A stretch of DNA of 64,000 nt, from assembly GCF_910592395.1 (NCBI RefSeq), contig NC_088324.1, forward strand, positions 4,988,953 through 5,052,952, written 5' to 3'. How positions within the stretch are numbered: position 1 is the stretch's first letter; each line of letters opens with the position of its first letter. A program made the position numbers and the translations under genes. Below the pieces are notes generated by a model that saw only the letters and a program-made list of their open reading frames with translations, was not told where the DNA came from and did not search any database. The stretch is from Lineus longissimus (lineage: Eukaryota > Nemertea > Pilidiophora > Heteronemertea > Lineidae). This document shows, piece by piece, positions 10,545 through 25,100 of this stretch.

Positions 10545-12410
10545 CCTCAAGATCAGTTGCTGTCCATTTGAAAGTAGACAAAAAGGCCTAGGCCGGTATA
10601 GTGAAGCCCTCTCACCACATCTTGACCCTCAATGTACTGACATTGCTCAGCTTTCAGGCTGAGGCTATTGAGGTAATACCGCTGGAAGTTCAGAATGTCT
10701 CACCACTGTTGTTTGCTAATTGTTCAGCGGGATCATTGCCCTTAGACCATGATTGCATGACAAAACATCGGTATTCATTTGGGTAATAGTGCTATATCAC
10801 ACGGTAAAATATTCTCATAATTAAGCAAAATGCTACAAAAACTGTAGAATGCTATACGTGCAGTACAAACTGTTTCAATATACTAGAAATGAATCTGTAT
10901 ATATATTTATTGGTCATATATAGCTCTGGATACAAACTTGTAATAATGTAGTAAGGTTTATTTGTATTTGTTCGAAAGCCATAACATAAGCTGCATAATG
11001 AAATGCCGGTGAGAGACTTAAACGTTGTTCATGGGAAATCCTTGTGATTTCATGGTCCTATGTTACCCGGGTTCTATATATGCACCCTAAAAACAATAAA
11101 AACCAAGTTTATGGATTTCAAAGTAATGACCACAATGGAAAATGACCGGAATGATGTAGCGCCTTGGTTAAGGCTATTCTCTCATAAGTTTGGAATAGGG
11201 CAAGGGTCAGGGTACACAAACCTAAGTGGTCAAGATGGAATAGCCAATGCGTAAAACGTTTGTTAGTTTTTTTATTTGCTGACTTAAACAGACCTGTCGA
11301 ACATAGAACCCTATTTATATCGGGGGAACATATAAAGCCCGGGACACATAGAACCCAGGGAACTTAGATACGCACCCGGCTTTGGTTTTTGCTTTGGTGC
11401 CACGTTTGATGGCTATAAATACTACACTCTCACGAAATGTAAATACTTCACTCACATTACGTCATCATGAGCAATTTCCTGTTCTTAGACCGAAAAAAAG
11501 GCAGAGTGACCAACAGCATCTAACAGATAATACTACTCACATTTAATACTCATAATAAGTTTTTTGCTATACCTTAGGTGTGTTTTAAGCCTCAACCGAT
11601 ATAATGCGCGTGCATCGACAACGACATGTACAACAATGGTTTCATGCCTCTCCACAAAATGCTTCAATTGTAACTTCACGAAGAAGGATGTTGCACGTGT
11701 CAGTAAAACACTGGCTAAAATAATGAACTACCCAGGAGTGAAACACCGAACTTATACAGGATTCTACTGACGATGACCTTTGTGCGCCGAGAAATACGGG
11801 GAGGAAGCTTGACAATAGGGACTTTCGGCAAATGGCAAATTTCACACCCTTGTTACGTATCCCTATCGAATTCACGTATGAAATTTTCCCATCCTGTACA
11901 ATGTTGAAAGGTGAAATGAATATGATTCTTCCAAGTAACTTCTCAATCAAGTATCATTTGCATGTAAATCAGCTTCCCATCGCATATTCAACGCATCGGG
12001 AATGTACAAGATATGAAAACACCATAAAAATACGGATACGCAAAGCGGGCATGAATTTTGAACTTGCCGAAAGTCGCTATTAACAACACAGATCACATAA
12101 TATACATGAGATATAACTTGGAGACGCCAAGTCTTAATTGTGTCTGCTGAATTTAGAAGGCACCTTGTATTACTGGTTGACTTCATTGTCGTTGGGTGAT
12201 GCAGTTCTAGAAAGTTATAAATCCGAGCAGAAACGCTTCTTGGACATCGTTTAACCGCTATTATATCACGTTATAAACGAATGGCTACGATTCATCCAGT
12301 TTTGATAGCAAACCGTTTACGAGTACATGGTCTTCTGTATGTAGGTCGCTCGTTCCTGTGGGGTAAAAATAGTAATCACTAGATATTGAATATTTGTGTT
12401 ACAGATGGCA
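10545..12410. other. No supported gene; region downstream of the IF gene
   Basis: The 3' flank of the minus-strand IF gene. It probably contains its 3' untranslated sequence or last exon (see the gene entry). No ORF here has an ATG and a recognisable domain. Confidence 0.45.
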
Positions 12411-13028
12411 AGCCTTCATGAACCTTTAAAACTGAGGTGCATCTGGGAAAAAATTGTTCTTACATAATCTAGTTTTTCACCAATCTAAATCGGACCAACA
12501 GTTTCTGCCCCAGTGCCCCAGACAATGTGAACTAAGCATTTACAAATGACCATGATAAGTGGTAATTAATTTATGCCATAACTTTGTAATGATAATATAA
12601 TATGATACAATTATAAAGCGCCCCTCGTGAACACTTCTGCTTCATGAATATTAACAACGAGAGATGATAAGTTTTAGGGAATGCACATTGGGACCAACCA
12701 GGTGCACCAGGGTTATGCAATAAAATCCCGCAAGATTGTGAATTTGTGTCGAATTTGTCAACGACGGCATTCGTCAGTATTTACATTTTAGCCGTGATGG
12801 TGGTGAAATCGTCTCATGTAATCAAACTATCGAAATGCACTTTTATAGAACCGGTATCTGTCAATCATTTGACAGTGATTATAAGTGTCTCGTACATCTT
12901 GATAATGGTGAATATAGTATAATTTGCCTCAAGGCTTATCAGTAAAAAAAGCATTGGTTGTCAGAGCAACATCAAAAAACCAATTTAAGACGGTTCAGTG
13001 TTTGAACATCTTCTGTTGATTTACCTAC

Positions 13029-13139
13029 CTCGCCGTTAACGTTGAAGACATACGTGGTGACATTGGCACCGACACCCCAGGTATTCGAGGACGTCTCGTA
13101 TCCTTCGGCGCCACTAGGTTTCTGACCCTTAGCAAACAC
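13029..13139 (-). CDS. IF gene exon 12: lamin-tail domain, end
   Basis: The acceptor TATCTTGCAG is followed by VFAKGQKPSGAEGYETSSNT, then WGVGANVTTYVFNVNGE and donor GTAGGT. The W-G-V-G-A-N-V-T-T run is the conserved last strand of the lamin-tail fold. 111 nt, phase 0. A short further exon with the stop codon must follow. Confidence 0.92.
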
Positions 13140-16100
13140 CTGCAAGATACTTCGGCAATTAAAGCACAGAGAACTATTGCCCTACCAGTCACATTTTGAT
13201 GAAACAATTCCCTTTAGACCGGTGTAAAAATTGAATTGTCCCAGTATAGCATGAAATGTCCGGAGAGCAAATGATTCTATCATGTGCGTTAGTAAGTAAT
13301 TCAGGATTTCTATACATTACAATATTTATAGACAGCTACAATATTTATAGACAACTTTTCAATAAGGGAAAACCAGAAAAACGTGTCAATCTGTCTTTTA
13401 GTGTTCTCAAACAATAAGCTTTCGGTGTCCCAAATAATGAGGGGAGCACTTCGAAACGGAAACATTCAAAAACTTAACACTGCATTTTTTTCCAGCGGAA
13501 CCCTTTCTACTTTTACACCGTCTTGGATAAAAGTAACTGCACACCGTTTTCGTAAGCAATATGATCGCCGTAACGTGTGGACATTGTTTTGGTGCAAGAG
13601 ATACTGGCTGAATATTTACAAGTCGGAAAACGTATCTAATACGAAATTTTGAAAACAATGTGCAAACCAACATCACAGTCTGTCAATATCAAGTGTTGGT
13701 CTTGGGCAATCGAGTCAGAAAAAAATACCAGAATTTTGAAAAAACCGTTCACCTATGGTTCATGAATTAATGGTTATTTTCTATTCAAACCCTATATTCT
13801 CATTTTTCCCTCGGCAATGCTGTGTGCCTTTGCTGTGAGATTGTTACCCCACTAACTACCTAAAAACCGATTAAGGAGTTTGAGCATTCACTAGTGATAA
13901 CAGCATTTTCTTCAAAATGCCAGCTTGCCCTTTACCGATGACATTTTAGCATTTGGCATTTGGTAGAGAAACAAACACATTTGCTCACTCCTGCTCTGAA
14001 AAACTCTTTTGTTTTTCATAATCAGGAAGATGAATTAAACTTGAAAAACTGTTTCCTTTAACATCAGTTACTTTAAATCAACAACTCATTCTGGTTAGCA
14101 AACGGTATTCTCATGTTATTTTTTGTAATACAGTTCCAAATTTGTAAAATTTCTCAAGAAAACAAAGCTAGTATCCCTTCCTTTAAAAATCCGTGGTAAT
14201 GGCAGTTATCAAACAATAAGGACTAATCAACATAATAAACGCTTTATAATATTACCGACCGTGATTGACTGTCCTCTTGCTAGATGCGTCGAAGGCAAGT
14301 CGAAACTAAACTCCAGTTTGTGGTCGACTATACGCTTTATCTTCCAACCGGTGATGTCCTCTGGCTAAATTAAAAAGAAAAACCATTTTCATGGAGGATA
14401 ATGATTTAGGAACCAGTGTCCAGAATTTGAACAGCTGCCGTCAATGCTACTGTAACTAACAACTTAGACGAGCTGCTCAATCAGTACTACAACCCAAGCA
14501 CTTCCGAATGTTACCCATTTTGATAAGGACCGGGGTGAATTCAGGCATAGAGACCTGTCTGGGGATCGAACCACGGACCTCATGAATGCTAGTTAGAGAC
14601 CTGAGCCACTTACACCATCACGGCACCACCTCTGTATTCCTATATGTCTTGCCGGAGTGCAGCAATTGAGTCACAGGACTATTGTCAAAATTGTGAAATT
14701 ACATATACATGTATAATGTAATTTTGCTGATTACTCCTCTTAATTTAATACATGATTTATTATAGGGGTCCACTCTTCGGCCGCCGGGTTTTAGAACCCC
14801 GAGGCCTGAGGATCGATTTCAACATCCGATATCAATGGTCGTACCCTATTGCCAGTGTTCTCGAGAGTGACCGATTTGCCATCACTTGCAGCATCCTTGA
14901 TGGAGATGTTTCCCTTTGCGCTCCGTTGGTAAGTGGTCTTCGCCGACATCTCGCCAGCCGCCATGCTCTGGGAAATTCCCTTTGACTCTAAAGCGTGCAA
15001 TAGAGACACATAACTTAAGAATTTATGTCATATGTAATTATGATATCTAAATGAATATTTCGCGTCGTGCAATAAGAAGTTGAAAATTATTTGACAACTA
15101 GCAATTGGTCAGTTAACGTAACGAGGCTTTGCGAGTTGCTGGCTTGACATGGAATGTTTATTTTATCATAGCGCATCCTTCTAAAAGTTAATTTTTCTTC
15201 GTTATCAGCGAACACAAACATTTTGTTTAAAATTAATGAAATTAAAACAAAAATCCCAGAGATTATTTATCGGCTATTTTAAGCGAATATCATTGTATGT
15301 GACCAGTCTCATAGAGAACTATAAATTGGACCACAATTTCTGAGGGAAAATAGCAACACCGTTTTGTCCAAGCATGGCAAATGGTGTATTGAAGCTAACT
15401 GGCCTTCTAGAGCACGCCCCGAGTAAACCAAGCTTTCTCTCTTTTAGGTTGGGTGCCAAACGACGGAGGAACCTACCGGAAGATTGTTGTCTCCTCAATT
15501 GCCAATATCTGGTTTTGACTCATATTTGAAGTCCCCGGACCCCCGCCAAAAAGTGCCAGTTGCAACGGTTTTGCCCACTCGAGCGCTTCAGGACCGCTAT
15601 AATTCAGGAAAGGGGGGGAGGCTGGCCTGGTTTAAGCACTTCAAGCAAAAGACGTAATAAACGGGACACAGTGTTGTGAAAGATGCCTACTGTTTGCTGA
15701 AGCTTGGGGTTAAACAAATATTAAGAAATGGCTTAGAGAACAACTGACACTTTCAAGTCCCCATTTCTGCCTGAGCATTTAAAGGCTTACCACTATGTTC
15801 AGCGGAGCTCATGAATCCCTCGAGCCACTTGAGGTGCGCTTCGCTACCATGCTGTCTGGTCCAGTCATACCACTTCTCAACAACATTGCCAAGGCTGAAA
15901 TTAACGGAGAGATCGCTAATTCATTGTACAATAGCTAGGAACCAGACTTACAGCATGATCGCTTTTGTTACAACGGTAAGTATTCTGACTTTATATGTAC
16001 ACAGCTGAATGCCGTTCTGGTCGATATCATTGAACCCTGCAATATCATGCCTTTGAAGCTTGCACATAAAATGCCTGCTCTACAGGGTGGCCCATAAAAC

Positions 16101-19100
16101 ATTCCCCTCACACAATGGATACACAATAGAATTCTATTATGCAAGGGAAAAGTTTTCTGGGCCACCCTGTACAGTTAGTTGCTCGATGGCTAATGCTTGA
16201 GACGAGTACATTGCTCAACGATATGAACCATCACTTTAATTGAAATGTCCCAGAGACAATATGCTTACACGGGGCAACCGACAAAAAACAACTGTAGTGA
16301 ATGAATGAATGAATGATTTTAACCATCGCATTTTCTAATTAGGGATTGCAAATTTCACATGTAGATTGAAAATTAAGTAAAGCTTAATGTTCTCGTGACC
16401 CAGTGATACTCCTGGTACCTTTTGTTTTAACCATAATAATGAGCAGACAAAACTGACCACTATCGGTGCAATTTTAGAGTTTTCATTTTATCACCTCGAA
16501 AAAATGTCACATCGACCTAGTTTTGGTCAAAATATGCTTCTATACTGTCTAAAAATGTGTACAGTTATTACCAATATTTAAACATAAATAAGACGACAAA
16601 TCGTACAGCTACCAGAAAAATTCCTAAGTTTGTCGGACTTCTGTGATATCAAAAACTAGATCAAGTCGAAAATTATTCCAGAACAATGTGACTGTTTTTG
16701 AGGTTGAGGATCAGATAGTAAAAGTTTTTTGAGATATAACCCATATAAGATTTTATGACCTTGAAATTGTTGAAAGGTATGTTACATTCACCTCAATCTT
16801 TGGTAATATGCAGATATGCCTTATGTCAATGTATGTGTGTATACGTATCCAATTTGATGTACCTAGGACAAATAAACGGAACGTTCCACTATCGGCCAAG
16901 TTTCAAGTTCCAATTGAAAAATAGGTCACAGTGATCTTAATTTTTGTCAACACGTAGAGATGACTAATATGACGGTGTCCACGTATCAAATTTAAAGAGT
17001 CTAGATCAGCTACTGACGAAACATTTCACCTTCGATAAAATATCTGAGTTCGATCTCTGTGACCTTAAAATGTAGGTAAAATCTAAGTTTCGTGATTCTG
17101 GCTATGAGATGACGACAAAAGAATGTTATCGAAAATGGCCAGCTAGAACCAAGAGAGTAGGTTAAATAGCGATGAGTTTTCATTTGTCAAGTCATGTTGT
17201 CATACCACATCCACACACCACCTTGTAACCCTCTAAACTTAATGATGAACAGACGAGCCACCATTGCTGACGTAGGGCATCAAACAGAACATAGTGACAT
17301 ATAAGCTCACCTATGTGAACCAAAACCTGGTTTATTCATGATGAAGAAATGAGTAATTGGCATCCTAATGTGGGAAAATTTGGTAAGTGCATATAGCAAT
17401 TGGAAAATAAATTATCCATAAATAGCACGAAGTCACGCACCTTCCATCGCCCTCGAGGAGTTTCCTATATGCGGCAATCTCCAGCTCAAGGGAGAGTTTT
17501 GCGTCAAGGAGTTCATTCAACTGGATAGTCAGCGCCTCCATCTCGGACACCTGAAAGAACGAAGTTGAACACACGTTGGTACCGCGTTTCTTCTAGCTAG
17601 CCTCGTGCGGGGGGGGGGGGGGGGGGCAAACCAGACCCCGCCCATGACACGATTGTATAATCTTACCGTTTTGCTATGGTACTTCTTACCACTGGAAGAC
17701 TGATCTTAATCCTCTGTTTTGTTAACATCTGAAACATGTTAGGCCTAAAGGTCCGCAGCCTTAATGTCCTGAGTTGAGTCAAAACGTCACCACCTCCTTT
17801 GGCCGAGTGATCATTCCATAATTACAGGCCCGAGGATGTGTGAGTATTGCCAGTATTATCAGTCAAAAAGTACAAGAAGCTGGATAAGAGACTTTTCTGT
17901 CACTGATAGAAAGAGGTTTCGAAGCTAGCGCTAAATCCAATTGCTTTCAGCAGCTTAACGTGCTTCATAGAGGTTCTTCACGTGACGTCACGACGTGACG
18001 TTTTCACGGCCACCTACCAACGTTTATGCCACATTCGCCTAATCCTTTTTCGCCTAATCCACATTCGCCTAAAAAATTCCACATTCGCCTATTCCACTTT
18101 CGCCTATTCCACTTTCGCCTAATCCACATTCGCCTATTCCTTTTTCGCCTAATCCATATTTGCCTAATTCCATTTTCGCCTAATTCCTTTCTCGCCTATT
18201 CCTTTTTCGCCTAATTCCACTTTCGCCTAATTCCACATTCGCCTATTCATTTTTCGCCTAATTCATTTTTCGCCTAATTCCATATTCGCCTAACAGGTAC
18301 CACCCCTATCACTTGGACCCTTCCAGTCAGAGGGGTTAAGATTCCTGTGCCAGGTGTTAGGGTTGGGGGAGGGATTTTGAGCTATACGGTAGACTCTTTT
18401 TTTTTAAATCACCGGCTCATTATTTTCATAATCGAGTCCCAAGGTATAGACTATGGAGAGTAGAATTTTTAAGTGATGCGGGATCTCTGAATATCAGGTC
18501 CTGTTACTAAGGGGTTGCCCTAACTTGAGGGGGGGGTAGTGGATGGGGCTCGGAGGGTTTATTGCTAGTAACTGATGCTTTTCAACCCAGAAAAAAGAAG
18601 TGTGCACATTAATGTACAATTCATAATCTTTTTGACATCAGTCAAATCAAGATATATGATCGATTCCATCTCAGTTTGTTTAGACAGGTAAAAGCATCAG
18701 TAAAAGCATCAGCACAAATTATGTAAGACAAAAAAAAAATTTATGATTCATCATTTATTCAAAGCTGTCAACCCAAGCCAAGACCACTTAACTTGAGTGA
18801 TGGCCTTTGGAAAAGGAATGGTCCATTTTATGGATAACCCAAGCTAAGATCACTGAACCAAGGAAATGACTTTTTGAAAAGGAATGGTCCATATTATGAG
18901 TAAGAATATTCCATAACCCAAGCTAAGATCACTGACCATAAGATATGGCATTTTGGAATGACCCATTTTATGTGCCGCAGGGGGGTTAGGTATATGCCAA
19001 AATTAGGCGAATATGGAATAGGCGGAAAAGAATTAGGCGAGAAAGGAATTAGGCGAAAATGGAATTAGGCGAAATGGGAATTAGGCGAATGTGGATTAGG

Positions 19101-22100
19101 TGAAAAAGGTTTAGACGAAAAAGGTTTAGGCGAATGTGGATTAGGCGAAAGTGGATTAGGCGAATGTGGGAGATATCCCTGCCAATGCATTTCCTTTACG
19201 TCGTGACCACGTGTGACGGCAAATATGACAAGTGCAAAACAATTGGCAACGTCATCATGTGACGACAGTGAAGAACCTCTATTGGCCTGTATATTCATGA
19301 CTCGAGCTCTACTCGCTGGGAGTATTACAGGTCCGAAGCGCTCAGCACTAATATTCATAGTCTGCCATCTCTGCCAGCTAGGTACTCATTTACTCATGTG
19401 TGGAGAGAAGCAAATTTGATAAAGGGTCATTGCTAAAGGACACAAAGATGAAAAAGCTGAGACCCGTCCGAGAATCGACCCCACGACTTCCTGGATATGA
19501 GCTCTAACCGCTACGCCACCAGTGATCTTTCTCACAGCAATGAGGTGTTATAGTTTGACCTGACCAGGAGACTTGGTGTAGCCTGCACATGCTCCTTTAA
19601 ACTTAAACTAAAAATATCGCAGAGTCGACCACCTCGATCATCCCCGACAGGATAATGAAGGGTATCGCGTCCTGCTCAGTCCCATACCGATCGGGCTGAA
19701 ATCAAGGGGTAGAACCCTTATGTTAAGAAAATTAATCCTTTTTATAAGACGAGGTAGATTATCATCATGGCTGACTGAAATCACTGCTGATATCTGGGAT
19801 GCCCTTCTTCTTTCGCAAATGTTAATAGACAGTGGGTAGAGTATATTTAGCTCTTTTTTTCAAACTACACGAATTATCGACATATGTGCTACTGCAATGC
19901 TTGTAACGTCTGCTTCTGCAGTCAAATTGGTCATAGGTATGACAAAGGTTTCGCATACCTTATCATTGTAGGCGTGGATAAGCTCGGTCTTCTCCAGGTC
20001 CCATTGATGTTCTTTGTCTTGGTACTCGCGCAACAGGATGTCGTACTCCTTCTGCAGGTTGGAACACTAGAGAACACAGAAAGATACATACCTATGTTAA
20101 ATACCTCACTATACAAGAGCCAGGAATCAATCATAAATCCTTCGCTTACGTTGACCCACATAACGGTACATGACTCCAAAGCATGACCCTGTGGCCTATT
20201 TTTCTCGCTCGCTCTGTATCTAGTCCGTATGACTTGCAACCAACAAAATATGAAAGTTAATAAAATCCTACGCGCAGTGAATAAGTTCTGGCGCGACTTC
20301 TACGTCTTATGGACGAGCCTGGTTGGCAAGACCTATTATGCCTTCTTTACAAACTCTTGCCACTCGATTGTTCATGTCAGACATGTGGGAATTATCATGA
20401 GGTTTGTAAACTGCCTTTTCTTCGAGACTAATAATCTCCCCCAAAAATAGCCGTTTCGGCGTATTCGAGATACCACATAACGGATGGATAAAAACGCATG
20501 GATAAAAGCCTCAATGGTTAATAACACCCGTTATTGTTAATTGCGAAATTCAGTTAATGCAGTTAAATTTGCTCCACATACTCAAAGCGTTGATGATATC
20601 TCTATTTGACAGCCAATAGAATTCGCGTTAAACTCCCCTCGGGAGGACTGCGAATAAAAGAACTAGAACCGGAACCAGAGCCAGTCCGGTGTCACGGAGC
20701 ACCTGAGGCAACCTCTGCATTTTGTTGATCAGGGCGACAATATACACCATCGCGTAGAAATTACCGTCACTGGAGGGGTCGATTAACTGATGGTACAACA
20801 GGAACATGACTTCTAGTCAACTTGTAGCTCTAAAGGAGTTCCCCGAGTTACTGTATCTTGGAACTTGAGGTACCGTTCTGTTTAGATGTTCAGTTATTCA
20901 CTCACGAATACTTACTCTGGACTCAAGGTCGGAAATCCTACTGCGGAGCTCTTGCAGCTGGTTTCGCAACTTCTGCGTCTCCTCCTTGTAATGGGTCATC
21001 TCGAGGTTCTGCCTGGATTTGCCCGTGTTCACCTGGGACATCTACAACACAATGTCACAAAATTAAACAACATTGCTTTCACAGGGAGAGAAATGGTTGA
21101 AGTAGTCTGATCTGAGCACCCGACTGCTACATGAAATCTCAAAGTGACATAACCATCAATGCATGTACGTCACAACCAACAAGCTGGGAAGACTATTAAT
21201 TTTACTCAATTAAAAAAAATATTTCTTCTTCTTCTTCTTCTTATCGCCACTGGAGCCCAAACGGTTAGGATTTTTTCAATGAATTTTGACACACATATAT
21301 GTAGTTGGGGGATATAAACGAAAATGGCATTGTCCTTTTTATCATTGATTACGTAATTTCCATGAAATCTATTGCTTTTTTGGCTAATTTTGGCCAATTT
21401 TTGAGAGAAAAAAATCAATTCCGGACAACTCCTCCTTAACCGCTTGGCAGAGAGCCCTGAAATTTTAAGGGATGATAGGTGATATGTTGAAGTTGTGCAT
21501 GTGGGTTGGATTTTTTCAGTTACATGTATGTAACTGATTAGAATAATAATGAGCTCCAATGTGTTTTTTACCTCAGCTTGTAGCTCGCTTGATATTAATG
21601 CTATCGTCTTACAATTTTCAGGGAAGATTGATCAGATGATTTGCAACAACAAACGCTGCGGAGAACCCTCCGAGTTTGCCCCGGGAACTTTAACTCCGGA
21701 CACCTCTAGCTGTGTTTCAAACTTCAAATCGAATTGGATTTATCAATTGGATTAACGATGCATCAGTAGCTAAATAGCTGATTTGACCATAATAGCAATG
21801 CGATGTATTCAAATCAGAACAGTCTATTAAATCACGTTCTGACGACAGTACGTCTTGAAAAGTCTGAAAGCACCGCTCTTGGCTCGTCCCCCCCCCCCCT
21901 CCCCAGATCCCGAATAGAACTCACCTTTAGATTATAATGAGCCTCGAGTTCTGTCTTGATGCTGCCCATCCTATCCTCATATTCATGCTGGATATCTCTA
22001 ATCGCCACAGCCAGCTCACTTTTCCAGTATTCCCTGTTCTCGGCGGTCGAATCACGGTAGGCAAGCGCGGCCAGTTCCTTCAGTTCCTGAAGGAGAGAAT

Positions 22101-25100
22101 ATCTTTAGCAGCAACGACAATTTATGGTTTCGTTCAGCCATGTCAGGGGACAAACACTTGAAAACTTTAATGATTAATGACTTCACTCGAGATGGTCAAT
22201 AGTTTCACCTTTACGCAAAGGCTTCTCGAGGACCGAGTTGTTCTCGTCCGATCTCGCAACTTACTGTGAGAAGACTAACATGACTGATGGCATTGTTATA
22301 GGCTGAGTTGAACCTAAGCGGATTGGTGTGAAAGCAAAGCAGGTTCAGTTAAACTCAAAATTCAATACTTTTTGGAGCTTTTAAAGGTTTGGAAAAAATT
22401 AGGCCATTTTCTAATACCGGAGCAATGAAGACGGCAGTTTGATGACGTCATAATTGTTTGAGCCAATCAGCAGCTTGCAATGTTAATACCTTTTGCATAA
22501 TTTCTTGTTGCCAATGGTAAAGACTTAAATGCTTCGAATGTCGGGTTGTTTATGCCGACCCCATAATTATAATCATCTCTTTGGTTAAATAACACTACAA
22601 TTTATTTTCGACATCCGAATCTTATTTTGTTGCTGTATATTCAGGTTACTATTTCATTGATCGAATGGCAACAGTATATTAAGTATGTTAAGCCAGTTAT
22701 GAATGTTCAGGTGAGCAAAAAAAGCATGATGACATGAGCAACTTATTCACCTGTTCATGGATCGTCTTCAAGAACGCCAACTCTTCCTCCAGTGTCTGTC
22801 TCTCATTCTCAGCGGCAATCCTCAACAGTGTTTCATTGTCCAGATCCTTGAAGAAAAAAAGTTAGTACCTTAATGTTCTTGGAGAACCATTCACAAAATA
22901 GAGCACAACTGTTGAATCACTTAGAATTTTTCATGAAATAAATAGCGATCTAGCGATGAACCAAAAAATGCACACAATGAAATTAGTTATAGTTTAGAAT
23001 ACAGATATCTTACATTCATTATCTTATTCTGCCCCTTGCCTCGCAGTCAAAAGTATTCAGGCCTAAACATTACTCGGTCTATTGTCTCTAAACAAAGCCA
23101 GGTCGCACCTAGGCCTAATTTCCATTGTGTTATCTTTTTAAATGGTTATTAGGGCATATCCTGATAAAATCTACCCCCGTGAAACAGATGTCATGGGGTC
23201 GACAAGCCTAAACCGATAAAAAGACAAATAACGTAATGTTCCAACTTTCTTTCGAATCCTAAAAATGCGAGTGCCACTTTATATCGATTATTGACAAAAG
23301 CTAAATACAGTGCGTGATATCCGCCATTGGTAATTACGCGTATATTCTGTCGTCAATTCTCTGTGATTGGCTAACAGCTTGTAAGCTCTCCGGCTTGCCA
23401 GACAAGGCCGAATTCCTAACCTGTTCACTACAACGTAAGTCCTGCTAACTGCGCGAGATTATTGATTATCAGTTTGTTTAGCGAGCGGCTAACCAAACAA
23501 GATCAAAATTCATACTTACTCAGCGTGCGGCTACCCCCCTTTCAATATATCAATTTTCGACAATGCTCTGCATGCAGCATAACAGTATTCGTGTGTAACA
23601 CGCAGAATATCTTACCACTCTGAGTCTATAGACGTCATCATTGAGTTTCTTGATGGTGACCTTATCTCTCGTATGCTCCTCTTCTAGGAATGCAATGCGC
23701 CGCCTCAGGAGGGCAATCTCAGACTCGTAGTCGGAAAGTTGCTGGTGAGTCTTCTGCAGCGCTTCACGATCAGCATTGTGACGGTTGAGAAAGTCATCAA
23801 GCCTGAAACGCAAACAGATTGAATGTATGAGAGCTAGAAACACCGGCATGTCACTTAACTGAGCAGTTTGAATAGGAACACGGAGTGGACAATTGATACA
23901 GTCTAAGCCTATTGCCAAGGGGTAGTATTGTCGCTTGGTCACTGTATAACATTAAAACAATGCTTTTATGAGCGTTTGGCGTCCTGATACGATGTTGGTG
24001 ATTGTCATAATGTGCGCACCATTCATATTTCAACCTTAACCATGTTGTTACAATACGATTGACGAAAGTAAAATAGACAATTTTAATTCGGCGGTGGCTA
24101 AATTAGTACTGTAGTTAGTACTACTAAAAACGCCACACCACGGCCATGCAGATGAAGTACCGATATGATATGTAGGTTCCATTTGTGCTTAAGGCTGTCA
24201 AATGACATTTTCTCCACTATAACATTTAATCATGTCACGTTAAAGTTACCCAAATTTCGCCATGTCCTTAACTTGGGAAAGTTAAGCAGGCAGATCAATT
24301 GGTTTTGACACTTTTTGCAGAGTGACTCAACCACTCTCTTGCATTACGGGGACAACGTATGTTACAGAGGTTGGTCGTCGATTTTCAAACAAGGATATAT
24401 TAAATCTGCTAGTCCATACTCATATGAAAAAAACAACTGTTCGCAATTGTTTTGCGTCGTTTAAATACCTAAACTAATTCCTTGTCAAACATTGTGCCTT
24501 GACCAAATTCTTGTCAAGGATAACAAAAATAAAATCGTTTAGAATTAGGCCCACGGCAGTAGCCGTTTCAGCGCCACCACGTAGGACCTAATGATATTAG
24601 GCTACAGGTTTTGCTGCCGAGGCTTAACCGGAATTCGCATCCTGCTGAAATCCGAATACACTGTTGATATAACAATATAGCTTTAACGTAAATTTCAGGG
24701 GTTTTATCGTTATCCGTAACCCTTGAGTGGCAATTGAACTTTTACCGACACAGGCTGTGAATTTTTGTCATCATTTGGATTTTTTTACAACATAGGCCTA
24801 CTTGTTAGACAAATTTCCAGAATTCTAAAGTAGCTATCGTATTTCAATTTCAGGCATATTAATTAACATACCACAGCACACTTCTTCAAAAACATACAGA
24901 ATGATTGATTTCATTATGGCTCAAACAAGTATAGGTGGTTAGACAAGCATCCCCTTTTTGACTGAAGACCCTAAGGCGTAACACCAGACGGGCAAAACCA
25001 TTGGCCAGACAGGGGAGTCGTAGTAGTGCCATTTACAATTGGCATAAAACATTCATACTGATGAATTCGGGGTTAATGTTCGCTTCTCCGACTCTCACAC

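Noticed and set aside
10601-10786. Frame with a signal-peptide-like start, a good GTAATA donor and a TATA-like box upstream
   Set aside because: The frame begins with GTG and has no ATG before the hydrophobic stretch, so it cannot start translation normally; no second exon was found.
18026-19358. Repetitive peptides (HSPNPFSPNPHSP type)
   Set aside because: Translation of the TTCGCCTA arrays; no start context or conserved domain.
19441-19525. tRNA gene on the minus strand
   Set aside because: A and B boxes are present, but acceptor and anticodon stems do not pair well and a SINE body follows; a SINE head fits better. The same applies to 14500-14635, 31940-32212 and 34046-34320.
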